The notes under the pieces: model-generated
What the model was told of the DNA's origin: nothing
What the model saw: the letters and a program-made list of their open reading frames with translations, nothing else
Database searches by the model: none
From: Pomacea canaliculata
Taxonomy: Eukaryota; Mollusca; Gastropoda; Architaenioglossa; Ampullariidae
Reading direction: 5' to 3'
Length of the DNA stretch: 64,000 nucleotides
Assembly: GCF_003073045.1 (NCBI RefSeq)
Contig: NC_037599.1
Location: 24,900,695-24,964,694 of the forward strand
Translations under genes and position numbers: made by a program
Shown here: positions 1 to 12,357 of the stretch, piece after piece
How the letters are laid out: every line of letters starts with the position of its first letter
How positions within the stretch are numbered: the first letter of the stretch is position 1

Positions 1-1696
1 GTTTTCCTTTTTCTCTCACCTTCAGAATTGTCTTTGTATTTTTGGTTGTCTTAAAAGGAAGTGTGGAAAGATCAATTAACTGCATTGTCAGTAGCCATGA
101 ACAGCTACAACAAACAGTATTTTTTTTCCAAAATAGGCCTTATGCAAAGTAAAGGAAATGAATTAGACACTAGGAGTAAGAGTTAATAGATAATTGTACA
201 CTATGGTGATAAAAATGTGACAAGCCACCACAAAATAAGTCTTAAGTCGTACAAAGCAGTTTCATAGCAGAGGCCCAGTAAGGTGATAAAGGTCAACTTT
301 GTGCCATCGGACTTTAAACCTTTATAAATCATTTGCTTTTAAGACTAGGAGAACAGTTTTAGTATCAAAGGGAAGGTCTAAACCTGTACATTCTAAAAGT
401 GAACAAAATACAAAATCTTCACTTTCCAACTTAAATCTCGCTCTGTCTGATTGGTGGCAAGTCACAAATAGTAACTTTGTAATCTTTATCTCAAGTGCAG
501 TGTTCACCATGAAAGACTGATGGTAAAGTAAGCCTACATGTGAAATGTGTTCCTTTACCAAAATGTATTTTTAGTTTTGAGCTCGCATGCTTGGCAGTCA
601 GGCTTTTATTTTGGCATTGTTATTCAAATCATAGGCTTTTTTGGTTATTTTTATTTGACTAATTGAACAGCGACACATTATAGTAGATTTTTTTTAACAG
701 ATTGATATGCTTATGTCATTTTGTTAGCTTTGATATCCTGAATATAGTTTTAGAATATTTTGTCCAGTCTTCATTAGACTGGTCAATTTAATTTTCATTT
801 AATGTCTGGGTTCATGATTATCTAATGTTTGTTTTCTCCCTGTTTCATATTTTTCTTTTCCTAATTCCTAGAACTGCACCATATTAGAAGAAGCACCCAT
901 TATTACAAAAATTTTCATTTCTTCAAATTGTTCTTCTTCTGATTCTTATTATTTATCTACTTGACGAAAGTGAATTGTAATTTTTGTTCCCTGGAGTTCA
1001 TTGATATGAATGATGTGGAATGTTGGGAGAAAAGGATTAACAAATTATCAGTTACTAAATAATGAATTTACTTGATCACTTGTAGTAGATGTATTCAATC
1101 AACCTTTTCAAAGATGATCAGGATGATTTCCCCATCTCCCCACCACCACTCTGAGAATTAAAGAATCAGAGAAAAGGTTGTGCTAAATATTTGCAACTTG
1201 CTGTATACCATTTATAAGTATTTCTTATTCTTCAATGAATTAAGCTTATCTTAAATTAGTGAAAACTGAAAAAATAACCCACAGACTTGGAACAAGTTTG
1301 AGCAGACTTTCATTATCCTAATTTTTCAGTCTCCACTGATACACCCATGTTCTACCTATTACTTGTACAGCAGCCATAGAACTTCAGTTTGAAATAAATT
1401 CAGCATGAAATCACCAAGCTATACAGCTTAAAGCTGCAGACAATGTTCTATCACATGCTGGGTAGAGGATTTCAAATAAAGCCATCAGTGAATAGCAGTA
1501 CCCTCTAAGGAAAATCCTGAATGTTTTCAGGCATATTTGTTAGCTGTGCTCTGGGATGTGGTGAATACTTAATTAGACAGTGTTTGCCTTTTTTGGCTGT
1601 AGAACTTGGCTTGCTGCTTGTTGGATGAATGTTTTCACAGTGTTTTGCTTGACGTGTACAAAGATTCTAAGTGAGTCATATCTGCAATCAGCTGTC
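1..1696. other. AT-rich upstream sequence, no gene supported
   Basis: No open frame here has splice-bounded coding character or family resemblance. The short frames around 299-561 overlap on both strands and look like chance. The sequence is probably 5' flank, 5' UTR or an upstream intron of the SAM-domain gene. A possible splice acceptor (CTGTAG ending near 1601) lies just before its first recognised coding exon, so an untranslated upstream exon could be hidden here. Confidence 0.5.
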
Positions 1697-4390
1697 ATGG
1701 AGACTAAAGGTGCTGAGGCTCCAGGTGACAAGGAGATGGGAAAAGGAGAGGAGAAAGTCACACCTGAACCTCATGAAATGGTAGGTTAAGTTATGCAAGT
1801 GCTGTTCATTAGTATTCAGTACAAACCCTAAGCTTGGCAATTTATTAGTACTATAGTGGTGTGCTATTCACATTTTCCACCCATTAAATAGTATGTCATT
1901 CAATGTACCAAAATATGGCATGGTTATGCACAACTCATTACCAGAAAATGTAACATTATGCCACAAAATGAAATACTAATTTACTTCACAGAAAACACAG
2001 TTGCAGCATAGTGAGTTGGGACTTTGTTAGTAAGTGAAGTGAATGTTACAGCATTTGAAATAAATGATATCGTTTGCTAGTCACCACTTCTACATGAGCA
2101 GCCAAGCAGAGAAAGTGCCATTGGCACCAACAGCAGCAGTATGACAACAGCTCCAGCTACAGGTTCTGCAGTGACCCCCAGGAAAATCCTGAAAGGAAAA
2201 CCCAAACCATTGTACTTTTGGTCTGCAGCTGATGTCAACAAGTGGTGGCGAAAACATGGTGGGTTGTGCTACCAGCTGTATGGAGATCTGCTGACAGAAC
2301 ATGATGTGGGCGGTAAGAACATGCCACTTACCCATGGCAGTTTTTTTTACTCATGTTTCTATAGCTTATATCCTGATAAAGAGATTCATGCAGCTAGATC
2401 TGTCTTGTTTAGACAATTTTATTTCAAGCCTCTTTGGCTACGTTGCATAGGCAATCTTGAGTGAAGACTAGAGTTAAGCTTAGAAAATTGTCTTAGCCTA
2501 AGATGGCAAAAAAGCAAATTGCATGGGCTGTCTTATCTCCTTAAGCAAGCAATTAAAATTTTATTGAGCGTAGCTTATTTTAAATGGCTTAAAATTAGAA
2601 TATTAGAAAATTATTGTCATGTTATTAGATGGTATATGCTGATATAAATTTTTTCAGGACGTACACTTATTCGCATGAATGAGATCAAATTGGAAAAGAT
2701 AGGCATTACAAATGTGGAACACAGGTAAATTTTGAGATTTTGAATAAATATAGAGTAGAAAGGTGTTTTTAATCTCTGTTGAAACTGGTAAAACAGGCTT
2801 GTTTGTGTTTGGATTATATTGGTTTGCTCTCTTTTTTTTCTCTGCTTCTGCAACCTGCTCATTGACTCCATTAATCCATCAGGGCCAGTTTTAAGTTTAT
2901 TGGATTTAATTTAATTTTATAAACTTCTGGCTTAATATCTCCTATTCTTTATACGCCTATTTTTATTCTACATATTCTGTGACAGGTGTAGATTTGATGT
3001 GCATGAACAAAAACAACAGTTTTATATGAATGCTGCAGTAGGTGTATGTCACTGTTTAGCTATTATTACAGGGCTTCTGCTAAGGCTAAATTCTTTGGGG
3101 TCCCAGGGACCCCTTCTTCAGATTTTTAAGGGGTCCCTGTTCTTCACCCAAATTTGAATGGGACCCCATTGACGAAAATTGAAGGGGTCCTCCGAACTTT
3201 TAATGCGTACTGTACGCAATTTTTTGCGTAAGCAGAAGCCCTGTATTTTTTTTTTTTAATACTATATTTTACTGTATATATATAATTGTAGCCTGTAGTA
3301 TCAACATTAAATCAGCTTTATCGGGTGACCTTTCAGACACGAACTCATGCAGCACATTCTGCGGCTAAGATTGAAACATGACCTGACAGAGCTGAGGACT
3401 TTGGAACAGCGAGGTGAGACTTTTTGTTTTGAATCATGAGTTTGAGAAAGCCATTTGATGATTTAAAATAAAAGCTTGTTGTTCACATAGTGTAGCAAAA
3501 GTTTCCATGAAGATTGATACATCATTGATATTGTGACAGAAGGGTCTTGTTTCTTCTCGAAGAAACATCTGCATGTGATTTGCATCCTTCTACACCCACC
3601 CATTCTTATTAGCATATCCTGGCCAAAGACAGAACTTCAGTGTGAAAGCCAGATAACACTAGTGTTATTGGTTGAAACTCTTCATCTGTAAACCCCTAGA
3701 CCTCTGCAGTTCTCAAAACACCACCTTTGACTGTAACACTTTTTTCCACTCAAGAGAATTTCAGAGGCCCTCTGTTTATTGCATATTCATCAGTACCTTA
3801 AATTTTTTTCGTTTATCACATTTTAGTTCTCATTCTCTTCCTCTTTGGCCACCCATCCCTTCTTTCTAAATTATATTTGATGTAGTGCATGATTGTATCT
3901 TGTCATCGCAGTTAAAGGATAAGAGTGATGTCCCTTATTCTAGTGGCTAGGGGTTTGACTTGTCTTTACATCCGCGGTTCTCAAACGGTGGGGCGCGACG
4001 TGCTTACAAGGGGGTCGCGAAGGTGATCATTTTTTTAAAGTTTCTTATACCGGTATTAGTGAAATTAGCTTACATTGCTGGCTATGGGGGTTGCCCAGAC
4101 GTACCTTTGTTCGTCAGGGGGGCATCACAAGTAAAAGCTTGACAACTGCTGCTTTACGTCCTTGTGTTTGTGGATTTCTAAAAGTGGAAGTAGGCTTTGT
4201 AAAGTATGGTGAATCTAGCTTTGGAGAACAGCACTATATAAATTCAGCGATTGTTATTATTACTGCTTCAGGTGTAGGATTTGAATTGAAACTGCCAGAG
4301 CCAAGACCAGCCACACAGCCTACTGATAAGACAGAAAAAACAGACAAAAGTATCACCGAGAAAAACGGCAGAGGAGCAGCCCTGAGATGA
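1697..4390 (+). CDS. SAM-domain protein, aveugle/SAMD12-like
   Basis: Five exons join in frame: 1697-1780, 2102-2312, 2658-2724, 3337-3413 and 4272-4390 (stop TGA), giving 185 aa; all introns are GT-AG. Residues about 1-60 are low-complexity and charged. The motif KPLYFWSAADVNKWWRKH opens a SAM domain at about residue 64, which continues through the LLTEHDVGGRTLIRM segment and the LEKIGI helix, followed by a Leu/Arg-rich helix (HILRLRLKHDLTELRTLEQR). This order and length match the small adaptor family of Drosophila aveugle and vertebrate SAMD10/SAMD12 (about 100-200 aa). In flies aveugle bridges KSR and CNK in Ras/MAPK signalling; that role here is inferred. The tail after residue 147 is Lys/Pro-rich. 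The start at 1697 has G at -3 and +4, but the frame is open upstream and a spliced N-terminal extension is possible. The intron between the third and fourth exons carries a 175-bp MITE and the last intron a hAT MITE. Confidence 0.82.
3069..3243. mobile_element. 175-bp MITE, CAGGGCTTCTGCT termini (copy 1)
   Basis: The element begins CAGGGCTTCTGCT and ends with the exact reverse complement AGCAGAAGCCCTG, so it has 13-bp perfect terminal inverted repeats. Inside are inverted GGGGTCCC/GGGACCCC blocks and a TGCGTA-CTG-TACGCA hairpin. It has no coding capacity. A second copy of the same length, differing at five positions, lies at 14709-14883. The termini resemble hAT-type CAGGG ends. Flanks TATTATTA and TATTTTTT match poorly as an 8-bp target duplication. 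It sits in an intron of the SAM gene. Confidence 0.88.
3972..4151. mobile_element. hAT-type MITE with 8-bp target duplication
   Basis: The left end CCGCGGTTCTCAA and the right end TTGACAACTGCTG are imperfect inverted repeats of the common hAT terminus CAGCGGTTCTCAA. Direct flanks CTTTACAT (3964-3971) and CTTTACGT (4152-4159) agree at seven of eight bases, the length expected for hAT insertions. The element is 180 bp, non-coding, and lies in the last intron of the SAM gene about 110 bp upstream of the final exon. Confidence 0.78.
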
Positions 4391-5144
4391 TACTCAGTGA
4401 TCTTTAACTGCAGCGCAAGCTTCCTTTCAAGAAACCACTTGTTCTGGGAGAGACCAATCTTTCTACAAAGATTTGCTTCTTTCATTCACACACATCACTA
4501 AGTGTGACAGAAAAGCCAGCACAGTCATATTTGAGTATATGGCAAAGTTATGCTCTTTTGTGACTGTGTATTTACTCAGTGGTGATATAGTTTAACATAA
4601 AGACAAGATTATTGTGTAATAACTGGTTCTGAAAATTGCTGCAGATATTTTATGTTGCATAAGGAAAAGGAGTAAGACATTGCATATTGCACTCCATTTT
4701 AGGTGAGGTGGCAAATGTTGCTTTGTGGAGGAAGTGGTTGTCACTTCAGACATAAAGTTCAAAGTACAAAACATTTGATACTAACAGTTTCAAGGAACAT
4801 GCTATGGCTGATATGTGTGGAATGTGTGAGACCCAAGGTGTGATGTGATTCATGCTGCTGACCTGTACAGCAGGTAAGTTGCCACAGATATAGTACAGAG
4901 TAAGGTGAGTACCTGAGGAACGTGGTGCTGTGAAAGAAACATAAGCAAGGTTGTTAAATGTGTATGATGCTATTGCTATAACTGCTTTTTGTAGGTGAAG
5001 AGTGTGCGGCTACAGATGGCATAACGAGTATTTCAGGCGTTAGGCTGGTAAGGTGACATATGTTCATCATATTTTAGTTTTTGAAGAAAATGAGTGGTGT
5101 AAAGCTTGTGTGTTTGAGTATGCTGTTTAATAGGGCAGACATTA

Positions 5145-5280
5145 GGTGCATAGCTACAACATGAAGTGTCAGCTGTATTGTGGTGAAGACATGGTGCATA
5201 GCTACAGCACAAAGTGTAAACTGTATTGTGATTAAGACATGGTGCATAGCTATGGCATAATGTGAGCAATATTGTGAGAA
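5145..5280. repeat. Minisatellite, about 56-bp unit, three copies
   Basis: The core GGTGCATAGCTA recurs three times at a spacing of about 56 bp, each followed by a degenerate AAGTGT..CTGTATTGTG segment. Both strands show short open frames only because the unit lacks stops in those frames. Confidence 0.75.
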
Positions 5281-5821
5281 TGTGATGATTGTGGGGTTGA
5301 TACATGTCAAGTTTTAGCTCAAAACAAAGATGTTTGCTTTTGGCTGTATAAGGAAATGGGGTGTCTCAATGCATGTGTGGGGAAACTGTGTATACTGCCC
5401 AGGTTGTTCAATGTGCTGTTATCACCAGCAAGAAATTAGTTGTGTATGGTTAATGTTCTGGTAGTCATGGGGTGTGTGGTATATTTGACACTAGTCATAT
5501 TGTGTGCATGCTTGATGTGTATTCCATGTTTGAGTCAACGTATTTTTACATAGATGATGGTAAGCTGATAAGGTCAGAAATGATGACTAGCATAAAATAG
5601 GTTTATCAACCTCTAGGCATGCAGTGTTACAGATGGTTTAAGTTTATTATTGGTGTGTTAGGATAGGTTTATATACCTACAAGTATGAAGTTTTAAGGAT
5701 GTCAGACATACAAGATGCAAATAATGTGTCATACATGAGGTTGTATGGTGCAACAGAATTTATATTGTGAAACATTTAGCATTGGAAATGCAACCGATAT
5801 GAGTTGTGAAAGAAATTATGA

Positions 5822-5975
5822 AGGAATAAATGATGCAGCTGGTGAAGTATACAGAGATGGAAAATAGGTGTAAATGATGCAGTTGATGATGTATATAGAG
5901 ATGATAAGTGGCTGTAAATGATACAGCTTGTGATGTATACAGAGATGGGGAGTAGGTGTAAATGATGCAACTGTA
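5822..5975. repeat. Minisatellite, about 53-bp unit, three copies
   Basis: Units run GTATACAGAGATGG then TAGGTGTAAATGATGCAG with small differences, three times in succession. Divergence suggests an old array. Confidence 0.75.
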
Positions 5976-8900
5976 AAAAGTGTGTAGATAAAAGCAACAA
6001 ACAGAAGAAACCAACATCACATATGGCACAAATGATGTAAAAGCTAATGCATACATCAAGCTGTATGATGATGCAAATGTAAACCATGAGCTGCAGCAGA
6101 AGCATAAAACCTCTGAAAGATTACATCGGTGCTTTCATGAAAAAACAAATCAATACCACATCTTAAAAACTGGATCAGTTGTCACTAAATGCTGCAGGTG
6201 TGTAATTTCTTTAGTCACAACAATCCTGCAGTAAATAATGTGCAATGTCTTCATCAGTTATGAGGGATTGAGCATTGGGCATATATATTTATATAGCGTA
6301 TACATGGTTGATTATCATTTTGTTGTTTGGCATTAATTCTTGAACCACAAGGTGTATTGTGCTTCAAACATCAGGTTATTATGTTTCAGATATGAGATCA
6401 GACAACATTCACAATATTGTGCTTCAAATAGCATGTTTTATTATGCTACTAATATGCTGCAGACAAAGCATAATTATTACCTTATAGATACAGTTTATTA
6501 TACTACAGACATGAGTTTAGTTGATCAGATTATAAGATGTGATGTATGGCACATGTCATGCATATTTTGCATTAGCTGTTATATGCACATTGCTCTGCAT
6601 ACAGTACTCCGGGCTTGACATGGAATTCCATGTGAATGGAATGAAGCAGACAGTTTCCTAACATCATGAGTGGAATGAAGCAGTTTTCTAACATCACACA
6701 GAATTTTGCAGGGCGTCCTGTATGAGTCACCTACATTGTGCTGCACACTTCAGTCCTGATGTGTTTCAGACTTGAGCCATGATCTGCATATAGTATTCTG
6801 GTCTTAAGACTAATGGTACTTTGTGCTGCAGACTTCAGTCCCGCTGTGTTTCAGACGAGCTATGTTCTGTTGGATTCAAAGCTGTACCTTAAACTTGAGA
6901 TATCTCATGCTTCAGACATGAGATGTGTTTATTCCATTATTTATCAACAGTCTACTTATAAATGACTTGATATCTTTCAAGTCATATTCATTATATCATA
7001 TCTTTTGTTATGCATGAAATGATACACCAAGACTGGCATTATAGTATTGGGTGGTACAGGTGTGAGAAGTGAAAGATGGAGCAGTAGTGTAGTCAGCTTA
7101 CAGGCACATCCTCTCTGTAAATAAGCATGCTTCAGATGGAAACCTTTACAGTTAAGGTCCCAAGGATGTACATATATATGCACTTTGCATGCTAAAAATT
7201 TATGAACGTTGGATGTTTTAGCACTGCATCACAAGGATGAAAGTAGTATTTAAATTGTGTGTTGTGACTATGAAGCCATTCCAGTAACCATGGGCAAGAG
7301 GGTTGAGAATTGAGGAGAGTGTGTGTTAATTAATCAGGTGTTAAACATTCATTGCTTATTACACAAGCTGTGTGAGAATTGTAAGATTGTGGATGTCTGG
7401 CCCATGTTTATGGTCAGTAATATGTCCTGATAAAATATTTATTGTGCAGTGAGAATGATTACATAGAGCAGAGTGTCAGGGGTGTATTTTGACAGTTATG
7501 TAGCAAAAATGGTATAAATGTGATTAGCTAGGTTAGAACTAACTGGTAAGAGATGGCTAGTATAATGTAGAGTTCTAAGACAAGACACGAGATATGTGAG
7601 TGTGAGGCTGGGGATGAGAGGGGAGGAATAGTCAAAGTGAATATAGAGAAACAAGGTCAGGTGGAAACATGAATGTAGCTAATAATAAACATGAAGTGAC
7701 AAAGTCATTATAACAGGAAATTTGTATACTTCTTCCTAAAATAACTGGAAAGAGAAATCCGGTGAAAGTGTCCTGATCTTTGTGCCTGGAATAGCCTTGG
7801 TTGGAAGTTCTGTTAGCTAGGTAGTGGGGAGGGAGAGTGGGTTTAAGGGGGTTTTCACCAGAGCACACTATTATGCCTGATAAGTTTTATCTTGGAATCT
7901 TTATATTCAGCATTCTGTCCAGATTCACTTGTTAATGTTGCAAGGTGCACTTGAGAAAGTCCAGGATGATTGTGAGAGAAAGTGAAGATTGTGTGTGATG
8001 CCAGTTGCGTGGGTAAACTTCAAACTTTGACTTTTGTTAGTCCTCAGGGCAGGTTTTTCATTTGTTTTAGAGAATCTGTAGAAGCAGCCAGAATTTAGGA
8101 AGGGGGGGGGGAATGTTTACTTCCTTTTAAAAATTTCCAAATAAAAGGTAACAGATTGTGGTTTTTTTTTTTTTTTTACAAAGCCTTTGATAAATTTGTT
8201 GAGGTCAGTCATCTGGAATGCTCTAGCAATTTCTCTGAAGCAGATCAGGAGACAGGGCTGCAAGAACACAGTAGAAGCCAGTATTACTGAAAGCAGTTAG
8301 TATGTGGAGGCTTACTCAGTTAGCAGCAGTTTACTGTATGTCTCACATTTTATGCACTAAGATTTTTGTAAAGCTTACCATTGCTTACTTAGCCGCTGAC
8401 TTCGATTTCTACATGCAGGCATCAGAATTTTGGCATGGTTTTGATTGCCTGACAATAATAAAACCATGGGTTTTAATAAGATTTGTCATTTGAGCTGAAA
8501 TCACATGCTTTGTATGAAAGGGGAAATTATTTGACAAAACAAAGAGAAAGCATTAACTGTTTCAAAGCTTTTGTCAGCACTACTTTGGATTTGGGAGATG
8601 CTGTCAGATGTTAATTTGTGAGGATGAATTTTTGAAGTTTGATTTCCTCTGATCATTTAGCGCTTTGGTATCATTCTACCGTTACCCTTAAAAGTTGACA
8701 CTGTTTAGGGATAAAAATAAACTTTTTATTCATTTCAAAAAAATTCTCATCATTTTGCATCGTGTGAATTCTTGTCTGCATAATCAGATATATCCAAAGT
8801 ATAAAAGAAGCTATTTGGTTTTGCATTGACTTTGGTGCAAATTTTATGAAATGAAAAAGTTTTTAAAAGTGAGATTTCTGTGTGGAGTTTACAGTTTGCC

Positions 8901-9060
8901 CATTAAAATTTATTAAATACTAAATGAATCTTGAGTGAGTTTGATTGGCCCAAAAATGTGAACTTTCCTGAATGAAGAACTTTACAAATGTGTAAGAGAT
9001 CAGCTTATAAAACACCCCCTTTTTTTCTTTCTTTTTTTTTTTTTGTCTTTTTTTTTTTGG

Positions 9061-10089
9061 ATTAGCAACAAGACGAACCAAGACTGTGTTGTGTGCATGA
9101 ACCTATCTACGTCCATGGTTGTGTGTGCTTGTTATGGGAACCTTTACTTATGTAAAAACCACTCCAATTTTCCGAGGATAAATATTACGACCTAAAGAAG
9201 AAGAAAAAGTAATTAGCAGATTAAAATAAATGCAAAATATATATAACGCATGCTCACACTCATAAGATTTTAGGTATGTTGTTATAGTCTTGTGTGTATG
9301 CCTAAAGAACACTTACCTTTTTCGTAAATAGAGAAATTGAAATGCTCTTGTTTTCTTTTCAGCAGATTAAAAAAAGCAAGATTAAAGTCTTCACGAGTAA
9401 AGTGAAGGTCTTTATACACTACTGTCAGTATACTGGTTGGTTATTTACAGGCTGTACATTTTCATGCAGTCATCTAGATATTTGTGTGTTCTTTTACTTC
9501 ACAAGAACAAGACAACTAAATCTGCCTCTTTGCAGGCCTGTATACATTTATTAAGAAAAATATGGTAAAATACTTCATAAAATTCTAGGAAAATTGAAGA
9601 AAAATTAATTCTTAATACATATTCAGAAAGTTACTAACTACACAACAACTCATATCATCAAGTATCCTAAAAGAAAGTTTCTTTTTCGCAGTTTGATTGT
9701 CGATAAAGAATGCTAGACCCTATTACTCATTCACCAGGTGTGGCTCGGCCACCTGCGCTGTGCTAGCTAGTTAACCTTTTGCCACCTCTGTGACATTTGG
9801 GACATCAAGAGTGCAGACAGGCTCCACTGTTGTGCAAGTCCGAATGTTTCCATCGGTTTCCTTATTGCTTGATCTAGAACTTTCTAGCTGTTGTTTATTA
9901 CTTTTTACTTTCTTTTTTACCTTCCCTTTCCAGGCATTGAGAGCATATCTCTCCATACTTGTTCTTAATAAGGTACTTAAGGTCGGGACAATTTCTTAAA
10001 CCATTCTTGCTTTCAGCACACTTAAAACTTTCAAGAAACAAAGTTTCTGGTTATCTCAGACTCTTTTCCAGCCTTAGGTACTTTTCATT
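9061..10089. other. Intergenic sequence, nothing recognised
   Basis: This stretch has no supported gene. A short imperfect hairpin occurs near 9733-9754 (CAGGTG ... CACCTG). Small frames at 9342-9554 and 9771-9999 lie on opposite strands and show no recognisable domain. Confidence 0.5.
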
Positions 10090-10640
10090 CACAACCATTC
10101 ATTACTAGTTGTTTGAACCACATGCTTCACTACAAAAAGACAATGCAGACATCCTGTTTATGTGGGTTCCTGGCCATTCCAGTATTATGTGAAACAACTT
10201 GCCCAAGCAGCCAGGAGGGTCTTTTAGCAGATAGTCCTGGATAACTTTTTTCCAGACAGGAATCTTTCCATGAAAAAAAAATACATTTCACAACTTTGGC
10301 AAAATCAGTGGGACTCGATAGTGTAATATATACTCCAAATCTCTCACTGCATCCCCCATGACAAATTCAGCCGATGGGAAGATGTGGCTCTCGATTGACT
10401 ACAAACTTGACGTTACCCTCCATTGTTTTTATGTGCAAAAAAAATTCTCCACCACCATCCATTGCTCAGAGTGTCAGGATGTACTGACTGGAGGACACGT
10501 AATACTCACTTGTCCAATGCTGTCTACAGCTCAATGAAAATAATACTAAACATCTAACTGAGGTTTTCAGTGGAGCACTCTCGTTGAACCTTTCGGCCAT
10601 TTTATAAAATATTTAGATATTCCATCTAATACAACAGATT
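10090..10640 (+). pseudogene. Decayed LINE: RNase H and C-terminal zinc-knuckle tail
   Basis: Reading plus-strand frames with breaks, a segment at about 10141-10190 gives ADILFMWVPGHSSIM, the signature of the RNase H region near the C-terminus of Jockey/CR1-like non-LTR elements (usually VPGH.GI.GNE). Further on, HCSECQDVLTGGHVILTCP (about 10464-10520) matches the Cys-Cys-His-Cys tail that follows RNase H in these elements, and FSGALSLNLSAIL resembles the last residues. Stops and frame changes interrupt it, so it is a 5'-truncated, inactive copy. No target duplication was found. Confidence 0.68.
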
Positions 10641-11440
10641 AAAGATGCCCCCTATCGCCGGTGCTGTTTAATATCTTGTTGGAGCAGCATCATGCGCGAA
10701 ACCCTCCACGACCATCACACTTTCATTTCCATTGGTGAAAGGCCGATTTGCAGCACACGCTTTGCATATATCAAGCTGCAGACACAACAAAAAACTGCAA
10801 GACCTTGCAAAGAGACTGAGAGGCAGCTCAGGTGGAATGGAGACTAGCACTGACACGAGTAAAGTCTTGGTCACTGGCGACAGCAAAGCATGAACGAAGC
10901 ACGAGTTGTAGAGGTCAACAGCTTCAAGTACTTGATCGAGAGACCTCCTCTCTATAGACAGCAGCCCCACGACAGACATCGGCATCAGGATCGCACCAGC
11001 TAAAGTGGCAAACCACAAAGCACAATCTGTACAAATACTTCATAGTACCGATCCTACTTTAAGGATGTGACACGTGGACTATGCTCGCCGATACGGAAAG
11101 GAGAATCCAGGCATTCGAGACCAAGTGGCTGAAGAGGTTGGTCCGGATCTCGATCGTACAGGGAACATAAAACCAATAACTGTGGACGAAGAACGGCTGC
11201 CACACTTATAGAACAACAGAAACCTCTATTTGTAACACTCAAGCGGCGGAAGCTAATCTGATTCGCCATGTAACTCGGCACAACACATTGTCGTAGACCT
11301 TCCTTCAAGGTGTCTAAGGAGGGGTCGAGGCCGCGTTGACCAGAGGAAGAACTGGCTTAGGAAGGAATGGACTGGCTGTCCTGCGCAGGACCTGCACACT
11401 ATTGCCCAAAACAGGCACGAGGGGAGGGCCTTCTATGGTG
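10641..11440 (+). pseudogene. Decayed LINE reverse transcriptase, copy 1
   Basis: In shifting plus-strand frames the sequence encodes fragments of a non-LTR reverse transcriptase: SPVLFNI, then HDHHTF.SIGERPICS.RFA (palm region lacking an intact FADD box), GMETSTDTSKV, SFKYL, then CDTWTMLADTERRIQAFETKWLKRL and the final KRRKLI and GRGRVDQRKNWL segments. A related copy with the same order lies at 18680-19535. Many stops and indels show long decay. It differs from the RNase H-bearing fragment immediately upstream, so two LINE types are nested or abutted here. Confidence 0.72.
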
Positions 11441-12039
11441 TTTATGATATCGTTTGAATGCAATCTCACTAGTAGTTTTAGTCATCAACTCCCCAAGTAT
11501 ACAGTGTCAAGGATACTCTCTTGCTCGCCAGGTTCACTTACGCACTCGTCCAGATATGTTTGGTTCTTTTGTTCCAACACAAATTTCTCCAAAGTCTTGC
11601 AGGCCTGTCTTCTTTCATATTTGTACAACACATAAACTTCAAAAGAAAAACATAATGCAATGACCAAATTCAAAATCATAATCGCTTTGACGCCATCGTG
11701 AGGCCGTTTAGAAGCATTTTACAGGAGTTTCAATCGTTTTATTTAATAAGAAAGAGTTTCGGGGATGTTGTAACGTCTTAGCTGGAGAAACAATTTTAAA
11801 AGCGATGACTGCGGTTATCAGAATCAACTTGAGGGAACAATATTTGCTGACAAGCCATTTAAAGAGCCCCAATGATGACTATAAAACGAAAGGAAACCGA
11901 TATAAAATTTCAAGAAACCATATCGCCACGGGACTGAGACAGAGAAATGTTATCTATTCTCTCTGAGACACATGACAGCTGACGACAGCTCACCTCAAGT
12001 CCGCCATTTAAATAAAGGCACGTCAGAAACGTAGAGTTT

Positions 12040-12049
12040 GTCACGTGAC
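12040..12049. promoter_or_regulatory. E-box palindrome GTCACGTGAC, upstream copy
   Basis: The ten-base palindrome GTCACGTGAC is the extended E-box bound in animals by TFE/MITF and USF bHLH-ZIP factors. The same site with the same right flank (TGGGA) recurs at 12348. Both are within 500 bp of the kinase start codon. Function is inferred from motif and position only. Confidence 0.45.
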
Positions 12050-12289
12050 TGGGAGTCTCAGCAGGTGCGGCTGTCCTCGTGACAAGTATTCCTGCTGACT
12101 GCTGTACTAGCTAATAATACTCGCTACTTACAGTCACATATCCATTCACTCACTGACCTATTCCTGTGTCGGGAATACCCATGAATAGATTATAGCCGTA
12201 CCTCTCATGGAAATGTATGTATGACCATGTGGATCTAAGTTCGTGGTATGACTAAGCCGCTAGCGACGGTTGTACATAGATATAGGTCA

Positions 12290-12297
12290 TGACGTAA
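12290..12297. promoter_or_regulatory. CRE/ATF-like site TGACGTAA
   Basis: TGACGTAA is a half-variant of the CREB/ATF element and lies between the two E-box palindromes upstream of the kinase gene. It is a chance-sized motif, so the call is tentative. Confidence 0.3.
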
Positions 12298-12347
12298 GCG
12301 GGACAACTTCCCGGATGTCAGTGTGGCAGACGACAAGGGCTGGACTG

Positions 12348-12357
12348 GTCACGTGAC
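12348..12357. promoter_or_regulatory. E-box palindrome GTCACGTGAC, downstream copy
   Basis: This is the second copy of the palindrome, 181 bp upstream of the kinase ATG. The shared 15-base stretch GTCACGTGACTGGGA suggests either a duplicated regulatory block or selection on the site. Confidence 0.45.

Larger units (their letters stand above)
4391..9060. other. 3' flank of SAM gene with degenerate tandem repeats
   Basis: No gene is supported in this 4.7-kb stretch. The proximal part is presumably the 3' UTR. From about 5.1 to 6.9 kb the sequence is a patchwork of decayed tandem repeats (listed separately in part). Shorter repetition occurs at 6340-6480 (TATTGTGCTTCAAA twice) and 6740-6860 (CTTCAGTCC followed by TGTGTTTCAGAC, twice). 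Long T tracts lie near 8162-8177 and 9018-9058. The minus-strand frames between 5033 and 6105 are products of the repeats. Confidence 0.6.

Noticed and set aside
299-561. Overlapping 73- and 79-codon frames on opposite strands
   Set aside because: No initiation context, splice borders or similarity; typical chance frames in AT-rich DNA.
5033-6105. Minus-strand His/Tyr-rich frames resembling a small secreted protein
   Set aside because: The amino acid periodicity equals the DNA repeat period; similar frames exist in two registers.
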